Shown here: positions 26,191-37,899 of the stretch, piece after piece
How the letters are laid out: each line of letters opens with the position of its first letter
How positions within the stretch are numbered: position 1 is the first letter of the stretch
NCBI GenBank assembly: GCA_020698575.1
Contig: CM036252.1
Span: 25,993,206-26,057,205 of the forward strand
Length of the DNA: 64,000 bases
Direction of reading: 5' to 3'
Source: Bostrychus sinensis
Taxonomy: Eukaryota > Chordata > Actinopteri > Gobiiformes > Eleotridae
Translations under genes and position numbers: made by a program
The notes under the pieces: generated by a model
Databases searched by the model: none
Told to the model about the DNA's origin: nothing
The model's input: only the letters and a program-made list of their open reading frames with translations

Positions 26191-27059
26191 TTGGAGAGGT
26201 TTGGTTTGTTTGGATGTTAACAACCCAAACCGGGAGTTACACAGGCGATTATATTAATTTAGGCTTGGCACATGGCACAACACAGTCCACCTCAGCAGTA
26301 ACCCAAAACCAAGGAGTAGCTTTCCCTGGAGCAGGAATGGCTACAGCTCCCTATGGATTTAGATTTTCAATAACCAGAAAATACACACACAAAAAAGGTC
26401 TCTACAATAATGCTGAACTTATTGCAGGGGGTACTTGGGATTATTTCATTAGCTCATAAGAAAATATTTGCGATCTTTTCACATTAAACATTGAAACTGA
26501 AACGAAAGACAAGCTCAGGTGTTTCAGTGACTGATGAGAAGGCGGTCAAACTGCTAAAGAATTTTATATTTTGGTAAATATTTTTTAGGCTCAGTATATT
26601 CAAAGGGGAGATATTCAAATTATTTAAATTTTGATCTATGGCAAATGTATTAGTTTAGTTTTATGAGTTTTATTAGTGAGTTTAAGATTACTATTTATTA
26701 ATAATGTTTTAAGTGTTTTTTTTTATTTTTAATATTTAATATACAATAAAATAAGCACATGTAATAGTGGATAATGGTATATTTTCCTTTTATATTTTTT
26801 AATTTACAGGCAAGGAGATTATTTATTTCTTTTTTACCATGAATTTGACTTTACAATAAAAAATGCAGCAGAATTAGTGTTTTAAAAAAATAGGTTTATA
26901 GTGTCTTTGTATAATAGGACAGATGTTTTTTTTTTTTTTTTTTTTATGACCACTTATTTAAGAATCATAAACATGTATGAGTGGAGGGGGTATGCATGGT
27001 ATAACAAAGACTAAAAAGGTTGGGAAGCACTGGTCTAAGAGAGGTTTTTCTTTTTTAAC
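26191..27059. other. AT-rich intergenic sequence
   Basis: No gene is recognised. There is a poly-T run at about 26927-26945. A 'ggttgggaagcactggtc' end at about 27018-27036 resembles the right terminus of a hAT element (reverse complement CAGTGCTTCCCAACC), without a clear partner. Confidence 0.45.
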
Positions 27060-27970
27060 ATAGGTATTTTTATTATTCAGCCCATTGCCATAATTGAGGT
27101 TGCACTTTCTACTGCTATTAGGACAGAATTATGCTAAGCATTGACAGGTCTAAGTGTTAAATAGGTTGGATTAATAAAGAAACTCATATTATTGCGTTGT
27201 ATGATTTCTTATCAGTGGTCATTTACTCAGGCCCTAACCTCCATTTTAATGCCAAGATTTACATGAAGCATTAATAAAATCACATTGTCCTATGGGAGCT
27301 GGTGTGTGATAAGGGCAGCCGGTCATCCATTGTTCTAAATAAAATGTAATGGTGTATTAATTACATTTGTCCAGGCCTTACTCTGTGCTTACAATCCAAA
27401 CACAGGATTACATTTGGAGCCAAATTAGTGGTGGCTTTGTGTGCTGTGTGTAAATGTACACGAGCGCAAATGCAGTGTCAGCAGGACTTCATAACCCTAT
27501 TCTTTCCACACACACACACACATCCACAACACACAAATGCACACACTTCTCTGTGCATTAGCATTGTCCCCTCCTCATCATGCATCCATCCTTCCCCATA
27601 GCCCCCTGGTTCCTCCCTCCTGTGGTCTCCGGTGTCCCATTGGACCATCTGTCAAAGTCCAGTCAGTCCAGGCGCCCAGCTGTGGTCGGGGTGGGGGGGG
27701 ACTTTCACTATATGGACTTGTAAAAGCCATTAACTGTCACCGGTTTACTGATTCGGTCCGGTGTATTCTGCGAGATTAAACTGCTAGCATTATGCCTCCC
27801 CCAACACGATGAGCTGGTGGAGTAGTGCTCGGTCTGCCATTAAATTTGTTTAGTATCAGCGTTATTGGGTGCAGCAACGTTTAGGAGCTGATTATTACCT
27901 AAATAAAGCAGTGTCTGCTCAGAGAGAAGGCCATTATCACAAGCCAGGCAAAATAATAGATTCTGCATCT
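27060..27970. promoter_or_regulatory. Possible conserved non-coding region (two patches)
   Basis: Two patches (about 27200-27430 and 27720-27970) have even base composition, no simple repeats, no transposon ends, and many homeodomain-core ATTA/TAAT words set in non-repetitive sequence. That is the usual look of vertebrate developmental enhancers. This is an inference from appearance; cross-species alignment would decide. A short (CA)n tract lies near 27510. Confidence 0.25.
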
Positions 27971-28169
27971 TCATACTAAATTATTATGGTTTACTATGTC
28001 TGCAATGGGCAGTTAATGGTCAAGGTAATGCTAAAAGGAAGACATAAATATGGTTGACTGGACACTAATAACCAAATAATATGCAATTATAGTACTGTTG
28101 TTACACACAAACTGAATAAAAATGGATGTCCCCTCTATTTAATAACATACACAGATACAGATACACTAG

Positions 28170-28882
28170 GCTACATTCACACTGCAGTCCTTAATGCTCA
28201 GTTCAGATTTGTTGTTTGATTTTTTTTTTTTTTTTTTTTTTTTTTGCATGGCTGTACATTACATTTTAAATGTGACATCCATCAGTTTCTTGTGGGAACC
28301 GTTTCCAGCCCTAAAGTGACCTGCATGCACAAAAAAAAGACATGATGGAGCCTGGAGTGGTGGGACTGTGATGTGAGGAGCTTCACTGAGCATGAGTTCA
28401 GGATATTGTGGAAGATTTTGAATACATCTGTCAGCGACACTCCTCAATCCTAACTTCTTAATGTTTCTCCTCTTATTTCTCTTCACATTTCTCCTCAATA
28501 CAGTTATGATATGACCCCTCAAGTTTAGCTTCAACAGAATTGTCTCCTTAAATACAAATTAGGTTTAAGCTCCATCATTATCTGCCAGACTTGTTATCAT
28601 CTGATTGAACCAGTTCCCAATTTTTCTAGAGCAGAATTGGGCAGTCTGTTACATTTCAGTGACATAAAACTCATATGAAATGTGACTTGGCTGTTCTGAC
28701 TGCAGTCACATTGTAAAAGATCAGATACATATCTGATTTAGGCACTCATATGAAAGTGGCCTGGGTCACATTTGAAAAAATCTGATTTGTGCTGTACACA
28801 CTGTCACAAAAAATCAGATACGGGTCACATATGAGCAAAAGAGTCAGATTTAGGCCACTTTTACCTGCAGTGTGAACGTAGC
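28170..28882. mobile_element. MITE with GCTACRTTCACACTGCAG inverted ends
   Basis: The left end GCTACATTCACACTGCAG is the inverse of the right end CTGCAGTGTGAACGTAGC, with one mismatch. The interior carries repeated 'aaatcagat' / 'gtcacat' words and a long T-run (about 28219-28246). There is no coding capacity and no clear target-site duplication. The 'coding' frame at 28259-28534 is inside it and is not a gene. Confidence 0.7.
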
Positions 28883-29039
28883 AAAATCTGTCTGTAAGTG
28901 TCTGTCTGCAAATGCTAGCCCTGCAATTAACTGGCAAGGGCTATTTGGTAAAACTCCAAAAACAGAAACACATGTCCATAGTCATTTGAACTGGTAATCC
29001 AGCCACACGAGCACAAGCCAATGTACTGTTTGTGTCAAT

Positions 29040-29175
29040 CCCAAGCCTGGATAAATGGGAAAAGTTGTGTTTGGATAGGACATCTGGCATAAAACCTATG
29101 CCAAATCAAAATGCAGATCGCAGTAGGTTATGACATGGATGATTTGCAATGGAAGGAAAAACTGAAAGAAGGAAG
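29040..29175 (+). repeat. LINE-type 3' tail fragment (RTE-like, tentative)
   Basis: The CCTGGATAAATGGGAAAAG start, then GGACATCTGGCATAAAACC and TATGCCAAATCA words, match the repeat at 42165-42305 and the reverse complement of the one at 6973-7130. Confidence 0.55.
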
Positions 29176-29592
29176 AAGCTACTATGAAACATTGGCTTGT
29201 GACCGAATTGGACATCATAAAACTTCTGACTTTAAGGTTTTGGATCATTTACACCACAACAAAATAGGTTGAAACACTCCCCAGAGAACAGAATCACACT
29301 GTGAGAAAGCCTTGACATCTTTGCATTGGCTACAAATGTACTACACAAAAAGTACAAGAAGGTTCAAGGAGACAGAGATGTGAAATATGCCAAAGACACA
29401 ACACACACAGCCCCAGTGACCTGTGTGTGCCAGCGTCACAACATGAGCTCCAAACAAAAGAGACAGCCTTTCCTCTGCTGATAATGAATGTGTGAATATT
29501 CATGTTCTGCACTGACCCACATGCTCTGGACATGATGTCATCAGTTCCCACAGAGACCATTCATCTAGAAGTAATGCACTCATAGTTTTATG

Positions 29593-30052
29593 AAGGGCTG
29601 CATGATTTTACAAAAATGTGAAATATGCAACAACTATGTTGAATACTGTGCTAATAATATTGAGTGATATCTGAATGCCCCATTTGACATAACACAAACA
29701 TGGATAGATCATGCCATCTCCTAATTATCTTCACATCATCACTTCTTTGATATTCATACAAGTTTTGCTTTTATTTATGTTTTTTCTTTTTTGGCTGTTT
29801 CTCTTTGTAAATAGACTGTAAACATAACCGACAATGCTGAAATAGGCTCTTTCTGTATTGATGGCAGCTATGAATTCAGATTTGATAAGTCTTTTGATAA
29901 GTTTTTTTTCATACTATAAGGTTAGGATTAAACAGATTTCTTAATTGTCAAATAGAAGACAATAAAAGTTTTGTCAACATGAATTTCTTTGTCAAACAGA
30001 TACTGTGTTTGGAGATACTGCAAAAGTGACACATTTGTTTACCACAGCCCTA
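29593..30052 (-). mobile_element. hAT-like MITE, GGGCTGCA family (copy 2)
   Basis: A (T/A)AGGGCTGCATGATTTTAC left end and an ACCACAGCCCTA right end bound about 460 bp. The flanking octamers GTTTTATG / CTTTTATT share six central bases. The internal word 'aactatgttgaa' is shared with the copies at 9083 (inverted) and 62343, placing it in the same family, in reverse orientation relative to 9083. Confidence 0.6.
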
Positions 30053-30115
30053 CTTTTATTTATTAGAATATGCCATGTTACAGATTTAGGCAGATTTATT
30101 AGAATATCTGTGTTT

Positions 30116-30434
30116 TAGGGCTGCAATTAATCTGTATTTTTTTGTATTATTCGAATAATAACCAGATACTGAAAAACAAGTAAATGTGTAATGAATAAAT
30201 GATTTAAGACTTGAACAGTTCCAGTTCAAAATGGGTAATAATACTTAAAATATATAAGTTCCAATATTTGAACAAGGCAAAGCTACAGGAATCCCACTTT
30301 CTAACCAATGCTAACCCAAAACTAAAAGTCTGTAGCTGCAAATATACAGTATTCAGAGATAAACCAGTAAGCCACTCTCTCTATTAACAAATAATCAATT
30401 ATTTCACTTCATTCATGTAATTGCTGCAGCCCTA
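30116..30434. mobile_element. hAT-like MITE (TAGGGCTGCAATTAAT ends)
   Basis: TAGGGCTGCAATTAAT at the left mirrors ATGTAATTGCTGCAGCCCTA at the right. The flanking octamers CTGTGTTT / TTGTGTTA share TGTGTT, consistent with a slightly decayed 8-bp target duplication. The length is 319 bp, without coding capacity. Sub-terminal 'attattcgaataata' and 'aataatcaattattt' words are typical of this MITE class. Confidence 0.75.
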
Positions 30435-31349
30435 TTGTGTTAGTGCATCTCTTATCTGGACTTTCATATCTCGGCTCCGTATGCAAACCAGGAAATAATG
30501 AGCCACTAATGACCAGGACCGTTTCCCACCAACTTGGTAGTTTCTATATGTGTTTTCTGAGAGTGTGACATCACTGTTTCCCACGCTCTCTGCTTATCCC
30601 TTCTTCCTCTCCATTCCCAGTCCTCATCTGCCACATCCTCTACTGTTTCCCAAGTGGGTCAAAGCAACATGGATGGTTTCCCTATTTACATCTGTCTCTG
30701 GGACATTTCAACACAACAGGATGGACTTGATGTTTGGGAAATTTACAGTAACAGTAGTGACCACTGAACCCAAGGCCTTACAAAAGACAGTAACAGTGTC
30801 TAAAGCTATGTTTGAATATTCATTGTGCCTTTGATTGACATGTAAATGCATACCTTTGTGTGGCTTGATTGATTGATGAGCCGCATATTCATTAGTGCCA
30901 CCCATCTACAGACATGTCTCTTCTGCTCTGCCATTTTTGTAGATTGTTTGCCGGGTGAGCTTCTTGTCTTCTTCTTTAAGTCTCTCCACTCTTTTTAAAT
31001 AAAAGAAAAACACTGCACACATCACCTTTTTATTGACAAAAGTAGATATTTAGCTTTAAGGATTGCCCCTTGCCACTTTATTTTCAACAATGTGAATAAC
31101 TGCATTGTTTTGTTTGTTTGTGTGTGTGTTTATTTTCTGTATATATAATACTCCCAAATGTATGTGATATGGCTAAACGGCTGTGTTATATGAGGCGACT
31201 GGATGAACAACAAAAAAGTTTGGATGTGAAGAACAACATGGACCATCTTTCCTCCAACTTAATTAATGAGAAAAGCTAAGTATGAACCATGTTACTATAT
31301 TTTATGGAAGCAGCTTGTCCACAGAAACTGCAGCTGTTTGTCTGCTGGA

Positions 31350-32037
31350 CAGAGTGGCGCTAAAGGGGGGAAAAGGTTAGGATAATTCCAAGGGCCCAAG
31401 ACAGATAAGGGCCCAGGAAAATACTGTGCTAATCAATACCACTAGCCAACTGGCCAAATGCTGGTAGATTTTAATTTTGGCTAGTAACACATTCTGTCTC
31501 ACGAGCCACTTTACTCAGTTAGATTATTTACACACAATTTGACTACATTGTGTTTGACTACCTGCTGCCATACTTATAAATGTCCCTGTAATTTAAAACT
31601 AAACTAAATATATGGGGAGGGGGAAAAATGCTATTATTGCAGCCTTAATTCAAAACACATTCAAGATGTTACACGACAAGCAAAAACATACATATTTCCT
31701 ATAAACTTATTTTCTTTTTGATACTGAAATTAATTTAATTATACCTTTGTAGTGGCCATTGGCAAATAAATGGTAGTGTTGAACTGTATTAAATTACTGT
31801 CTTATCATAAACTACACATGAAACAACATTTCAACATCTAAACTGTGACTGACGAAAATCCCAAATGGACAGTAACTTTTAAAGAACATAAGCCAAGGTG
31901 GCTGGTGAGCAAATAAGTTAATTGTTATTGTTATTGTCATGCCCTGACAATAATAATACAAAGTTAGCTAAGTTTGCAATGATAGGGCCCAATGTTGTAT
32001 ATTTTTAGAGGGCCCAGAATACTTGGCAGCGCCCCTG
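31350..32037. mobile_element. Probable hAT-like element with CAG..GGCGCT ends
   Basis: The left end CAGAGTGGCGCTAAAGG and the reverse complement of the right end, CAGGGGCGCTGCCAAG, share CAG and GGCGCT. Both ends are followed inward by GGGCCC blocks ('aagggcccaag' on the left; two GGGCCC on the right). The total is 688 bp with no coding capacity. No convincing target duplication was seen. Confidence 0.45.
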
Positions 32038-33694
32038 AATGGACATGAACAAACCAAAGCTTACATTCCATAGTGCTTCTTTGGCATGGGACCTGTCAAC
32101 AATAAGCTGACAACTGACAACTACTACTACAAATATTTCTACTATTACTACAGAAAGATGGTGTATGTATAAATGTTTTCACAGCTGTTAAAATAGCCTA
32201 CTTGTAGAAATATGACAATGAATGTGCCATTTTTTGTCAAATCAGATTTCCTCTCCAGAAGCTAAACCGACTGAAAAGTGAGGAGCTTGTTGCTAACTGT
32301 TACAGATAGGAGGGACTGTGAAGGCCAGATGAAAATGTTCAGAAGAACGTGGCTTGTGGCAAGAGTCTGGGAGGTGACTGGCAGACTCAGAGGAACAGGA
32401 GAAAGAGTGATCGAGGTGGAGGTTAAGGCGGAGAGAGAGTAGTGAAGTGGTGAAAGGGAGGGATGCCTGAGAATGACTGGTATGTGTGGAAACGTGACCA
32501 GCCCACCACCAACTGTGAGTGTTGTCTCAGAGCCACACAGATGGAGCCTGGGGCATAAGAGCTGAATGGAAACACCCTTATCCAAGATCATGAATAATGC
32601 CCTGCCTTTTAACACCTTTCCCAGAATGAAACAAAGAACTCAATACAGTTTTACCACTGGGTAGCGTTGAGAAACTTCACAGTTTCTCAGTTTCTTCTAT
32701 GCAAATTTGTCTGATCATGTCAATTGAAAAATGAAAGAGCTTTGTCAAACTCTCAAATACAATTTTCATGTTACAGCTTTAGTGTCAGTATTGAAACTTA
32801 TCAGAGCGATTTCATCACAGTAGCAAAAATAAACAAAACAAACAAAATAAAATAAAAATGCACCGTGACACTGTGATTTTATTTGATTTCTATAAAAATC
32901 GAGTTCTACAATTGAATTAAAAAGTGTGTAGGAAATATATAACGTTCATGCTAAGATAGTATTTACTTGGAGAAGTTGTGTATTAGCCTATTTCTTGCCT
33001 TACGTCGACAGTCTAGTTTTAAGCCTAACGTTACTGTCCCTGTGTGGCCATAGTAAGAACTGCAACATCCCTTACTTTACTTTTGTATGACGTGAAGGGG
33101 AAAGGTCAGAGCCTAATGTATTTTTTGTATTTGGCCGGACTGATAGCCTAAAGACTATATGCATATCTGGTACAAATTATTAAAGAAGAAAAAAAGGTCA
33201 CATTAAGATAAACGCGTGAGAAGTCTTTCTACAGAACAGAATATGGTTTAATGTACAAATTAACATCAAAAACTGGTTAAACAAAATATATTGCTTGAAT
33301 AAATGTGCATTGCTATAACATTATTTATTTTGAACTGCACTGACCATGACCTTTATTAAGCTTTCAGAGAAAATGTACAAACTGGAAGTAATGTTACCTG
33401 TTTTGATTAACAACGGCGTAGAAGGTGTTATTTAACAATAAAAAGTAAATTGTATTTCACATTAAGCCATGCCTTGTTGATACGACCTCAGTGGTCAAAA
33501 TAAGTGTACATTATCGATACTGCCTTATTTTTAACAAAGAAATTCGAGTCCTCGGTCATTAAATGTGTGGCAGCATTAAATTTGAAATAACTTATTGGTG
33601 CTTTCAAGCCATTGTTGATGTCAAAATACATTTACCGGTAACAGAACAACAACACAATGGGATTGAACGTTAAGCATTAGAACTACATTACCCA

Positions 33695-33850
33695 GGTGAG
33701 TTTGCGCAGCTGCGCAAACCTTTTCCCGCAAAGTCACGTATTCGGCTGCTGATTGGCCAAACGCTTTGCCAAGACCCTCATGCCGCAGAACGATTGGCCT
33801 GCGGTTTCCTTACAATTACCCGGATGCAGACGGGGTATTTATTTGCCACA
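33695..33850 (+). promoter_or_regulatory. h2az1: h2az1 core promoter
   Basis: In order: a perfect 20-bp palindrome centred on GCGCAGCTGCGC (33700-33719), an E2F-like TTTCCCGC (33722-33729), two reversed CCAAT boxes (ATTGG at 33752-33756 and 33793-33797, about 41 bases apart) and a TATA-like TATTTATT (33836-33843). This lies about 110 bases upstream of the start codon. The arrangement fits a proliferation-linked histone-variant promoter, with transcription expected to start around 33865-33875. An ACTACATTACCCA word just upstream (33682-33694) resembles a ZNF143-type site. Factor binding is inferred, not shown. Confidence 0.65.
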
Positions 33851-33951
33851 ATTGAAGGCGGGGGTTGTAGTTCAAATCGACACTCGGTGCTTAACACTAG
33901 GCTACATCAGGTTTTTGCTTCAGTATCCATAAACCGCAAAGGATTTTAAAC

Positions 33952-33954
33952 ATG
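33952..33954 (+). CDS. h2az1: h2az1 coding exon 1 (ATG only)
   Basis: The first coding exon contributes only the initiator Met, immediately followed by the donor gtaaat. This layout is known for H2A.Z genes. The 5' UTR probably begins near 33870. Confidence 0.9.
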
Positions 33955-34947
33955 GTAAATTTTAGGTTTTTTGATTCTAACGTCTGGGTACTGTGTCTCA
34001 TAGAGCAGTGCAGCCGTGTTCGTTTAATCAAATGGGCGCGAGAAAAATGTAGCTAACAGTTAGCCGTTAGCGTTAGCACGTATGCTAAGTCGTCGTTATT
34101 GCATTTAGTCACGGGAGCTGCAGGGGCGGTAAAATTGATATTTAGAGATGATTTATTTTGGGGATTCAATATAAATTCGTCGACTATAATCTAACCTTGT
34201 GTGTTTACAGGCTGGTGGAAAAGCAGGCAAGGACTCCGGAAAGACCAAGACGAAGGCTATTTCGCGCTCACAGAGAGCAGGGCTGCAGGTTTGTACAAGG
34301 TTTCATTCATTTCCCTGAGCTAAGCTAACGTAGCTAATGTAGGTTTTAAAGTCATCGGGCGGCTAGTAAGATTTTCTATTTCTTTACAATTAATGTTTGT
34401 AAAATTTCTCGACAGTTTCCAGTGGGCCGTATCCACAGACATCTCAAGTCGAGAACCACTAGCCACGGCAGAGTGGGAGCCACTGCAGCCGTATACAGCG
34501 CGGCCATTCTTGAATACCTTACTGCCGAGGTAAAGTAAACAATCCATAGGTCTGCTGTTACTTGCTGATCACTTATTTACCTCCAGGGAGTCGCTTCTTG
34601 GGCTATTGCTTTTAGAGTCTTAAAGTGTCTTTGTTGTAGGTTTTGGAATTGGCAGGAAATGCATCAAAGGATCTCAAAGTGAAGCGTATTACTCCACGCC
34701 ACTTGCAGCTGGCCATCAGAGGAGATGAAGAGCTGGATTCACTCATTAAGGCTACCATTGCTGGTGGAGGTAAGGGGCACATGATGCATTTTTGCCATAG
34801 ATGGATGTTTTTTCTTTACATGGTCTTCTGAAATGTCACAACTTACAAAACATGATCGTAACCTTATCTGACCTTTGTCTTTTAGGCGTCATCCCTCATA
34901 TTCACAAGTCTCTGATTGGAAAGAAGGGCCAGCAGAAGACTGTATAA
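33952..34947 (+). CDS. h2az1: Histone variant H2A.Z.1 (whole gene, five coding exons)
   Basis: Joining 33952-33954, 34211-34288, 34416-34529, 34640-34769 and 34886-34947 gives a 128-residue protein with every GT-AG junction in phase. It starts [17 protein letters not shown] and ends KKGQQKTV. The histone fold, the acidic-patch region (around GDEELD) and the H2A.Z-specific [18 protein letters not shown]-terminal docking segment are all present. Ser in [10 protein letters not shown] and terminal Val are the residues that separate H2A.Z.1 from H2A.Z.2 (Thr and Ala), so the paralogue call is firm. The protein replaces H2A in nucleosomes near promoters and is loaded by SRCAP/p400-type remodellers (family knowledge). 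Relative to mammalian H2A.Z.1, small N-tail changes are seen (GKTKTKAIS versus GKAKTKAVS). It is convergent with mllt3 and divergent from the LRCH gene. Confidence 0.97.
34211..34288 (+). CDS. h2az1: h2az1 coding exon 2 (N-terminal tail)
   Basis: 26 codons in phase 0, [11 protein letters not shown]...RAGLQ, between the acceptor tttacag and the donor gtttgt. It holds the acetylatable tail lysines. Confidence 0.95.
34416..34529 (+). CDS. h2az1: h2az1 coding exon 3 (histone fold, first half)
   Basis: 38 codons in phase 0, [13 protein letters not shown] through EYLTAE, with the acceptor ctcgacag and the donor gtaaag. Contains the H2A.Z.1-specific Ser (HLKSR). Confidence 0.96.
34640..34769 (+). 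CDS. h2az1: h2az1 coding exon 4 (histone fold, second half)
   Basis: [16 protein letters not shown] through KATIAGG plus one base, with the acceptor ttgtag and the donor gtaagg. Contains the extended acidic patch residues. Confidence 0.97.
34886..34947 (+). CDS. h2az1: h2az1 coding exon 5 (C-terminal docking segment, stop)
   Basis: The split Gly codon is completed after the acceptor ttttag, then [19 protein letters not shown] and TAA. Confidence 0.97.
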
Positions 34948-35179
34948 CCTGAAGTGCTCTGAAGTTGTGCCATCTCAGGACGAAGTCTGCATCAATTGAT
35001 TAAATGTCTTAGTGTAGAACGCCTGTAGGGTTATTTGTATGGTTGAGCTTGCATTTACTCACCTGGGGTATTTTTAAAAAGTGGCTTCAAAGAAGCTCAT
35101 TTGTGTTTTTTGCCTTTTGTTTGGTGCTACAGTTGTGTTAACCTGCTTTTTGTGGCATTCCCGTGTAAAGTGTCGTTTT

Positions 35180-35185
35180 AATAAA
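35180..35185 (+). terminator. h2az1: h2az1 polyadenylation signal
   Basis: AATAAA lies 233 bases after the stop codon in a T-rich 3' UTR; cleavage is expected 15-30 bases further on. A second AATAAA near 35442 could be an alternative. Confidence 0.7.
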
Positions 35186-35950
35186 GCTCTTAACGGGCAC
35201 TTGTTTCAGTCATTTTCAATTTATTTCCATTTGGTACTTTTCTATTTTGAGACATTCAACTTGAAGTACACTTGCGGGTTTCCCCAATTAAATCATATGA
35301 ACAGCTTGTGAGTAAGGACAACTATACAAATACAATAACTATCACATCTGGCAGACATGTTGAAAGATGGTATTTTTGCATGAACTCCAGCATGTTTATG
35401 TAAACTGACCACTGGGAAAACGTAAGCATATTGGATTATTTGAATAAAGATGGACTCGCCTGGTTACAATTGTTTTTTGCTTTATTGCAATAAGCCTGTT
35501 AATCCACATTCCCAGTGATGTTTGTCACTTCCTGGCTTATTCTGACTTGGTACAAGCTGATTTGGTTTAAGTCTTGTTAGGGTTACAAAAATCAGTGTTT
35601 AAAGGTACACTCGGGCAGACAAATGTAAAATCGTGCCAATTTTCCTGCCTAGAATCAGTAAGGAGAAAACTCCCATTACTTGGCTCGTTGAGCGTTGGTT
35701 CTTTCCACTAGAGGGCACAATAACACAAGACGATCATCCACTCAGTTAATGCATCAAATAACACAGGCAGTTTTACAAAAGTTATACACATAAACAACTC
35801 AATATTTCCATATTTGGAATACAAATTTTGACTAACTGGCCTTGAGAGGTTAAGCATAACACTTTCAATTTACTATATATTTCTATCACTATGGGGGTAA
35901 AACATTGTTTTACTCTGTTACTTTAGACATAATTTTCGTATTTTTTTTTC

Positions 35951-37198
35951 TTAACCCATTTCACCCCATTGGTCACAATAGTGACCAAAAAAATAACCCT
36001 TGTGTCTAAGGCTGTACATTTAGATTTACATTATATATTAGTAAATTATTAACACAAGTAGGCTAGTACAGTTAAAGGTTTTTAAGAAGTGTGGTAAGTT
36101 TCACGTCTAGTATAAAATGTCAAATGACCACAGGCTATTCACAAGTTACACCTGGAGAGGATCTCACCCCCTGCCTAAGTCTCAAATAAAAGCTTATTAA
36201 AGTGTGTTAACATGAGGCTAGGAGGATCGTTTTTGGTACACACCATCTTTAAGGTCTCTAGCGTTCACATATATAGTTGTAATTTCTCTGCTTTGTTTGC
36301 TTTGGTCAGAGCAGGAGAGGAAAAGTAACAGCAACAATAGTGACCAATGGAATCACACCTTGTATGCAAGTCCCGTATTAAAATATAGGCTCATGTATTG
36401 TATTGTATTCTATGTATTTTTCTTCTCTTTGCATGAATTTAACCCTGAGTCAGATTGTGAACATGTTTGTTGCGTGTGACCTAGTGCACCAGCTTGTATT
36501 TATGCATTTTTAGTACAATTCTTTAATAAAGTATATTGTTACATTTCAAAGGCAAAAGTATCAGACGGTTACATTGATACATACAGGGACCAGATAAAAC
36601 TGAGGGTTTCTTTGTCCTGAACTTTTCACTTGCACATTTCCTCCAGACTACAGGTTATAGCAGTGTAGAACCAATGCACACACTGCCGTTTAACTAGGAA
36701 ATAAAGGCCAGTACAGATATTACAATATCTACAAATTCGAAATACTTCATACATACACACTACATCTTCAATACAGAAACTTACTGGATGAAGTCCAAGA
36801 CTTATTTTCTGACATTTCAGACTAAAATTTGATTAAAAATTTTTTTTAATCTAAACATGTAAAATTAAATTGGGTTTATTTATGGAGGTCAATACATGAC
36901 TTCATGGGACAATGTATAGAGACAAGGCACGGTTGTGCTAAAAGTTGTATGCTAATGTTATGCAAATTAAGATTTTGACTTTTATTACCTAAAATTATCA
37001 TTTTAGACCATCTTTCAGACAGCTAAAACACTTTTGGCAATTCCTATGTGCAAATATATTAGGAAACGGTGGACAGAATACCTGAAAAGTGTCCATATTC
37101 AACATACACCATGTGACCCCACGGGTCACTATTGTGTTCAAACATAAAACCTAGCTTTTCACCCGCCTTTTCATAAAATGTGGGCTTGAATGGGTTAA
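35951..37198. mobile_element. Non-autonomous piggyBac-like element (TTAA target site)
   Basis: TTAACCCATTTCA at the left mirrors TTGAATGGGTTAA at the right, so the element is bounded by duplicated TTAA (35951-35954, 37195-37198), the piggyBac superfamily signature. Sub-terminal CACAATAGTGACC on the left and GGTCACTATTGTG on the right form a second inverted repeat, and a related 'aatagtgaccaatgg' word lies inside (about 36337). About 1.25 kb, no transposase frame. Confidence 0.75.
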
Positions 37199-37899
37199 GT
37201 CATGAGCAGACAACACACAATGGCACAATGCAGACATTTTTAATTCATTATGCCTTAAAAATGCCATCAAACTGTTTGCCTTTTACCTTTTGTGCAGTGG
37301 AAATCACTGGTGACATTTAGAATAATTAAAATAACTTTTCACCGTGACACTAGGCTGGCTTGCACGCAGGACCAGAGTTTCTTGCTGGCTTGTCCACTTT
37401 AATCAAACACGCATTGATGGCTGGGGACCAGGACAAATGAGAGCAAACAATACCTAGATGACTGTCACTGGTTCAGTTTTGGAGAAAAAAAGATGTTCAC
37501 AAACAGCTAATTTTGTACAAAGTACTGAATAACTTGTTTTTATGGATGATAATAATAGGATATGTGTGTGCATGGGTGTATGTATGAATGTGCACGTTAA
37601 GTAATAACTGTAATAGCCTACCTAGCACATGTTCCACTGTTGTGTTGATGCTGCATGCATGCACACATACATGTGTCTCATATGCATGTGCATCTAAAAG
37701 TGAAGATAACGCCATGAATATAATACATTCTGCTAACTCTTGAAAAATAAGTATTTGAATAATGTCATAATTCTATAAGGACAGTGTTTAGGTATGTAGG
37801 CCAATGTACAGTTGCCCATGTTTACACTCTAATATAGTTTTATATTGTCTCTATTTATATATATATATTTTATTGATACTGTTTCTAATGTGTGTTTGA

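Noticed and set aside
28259..28534. 91-codon minus-strand frame
   Set aside because: Lies wholly inside the MITE at 28170-28882.
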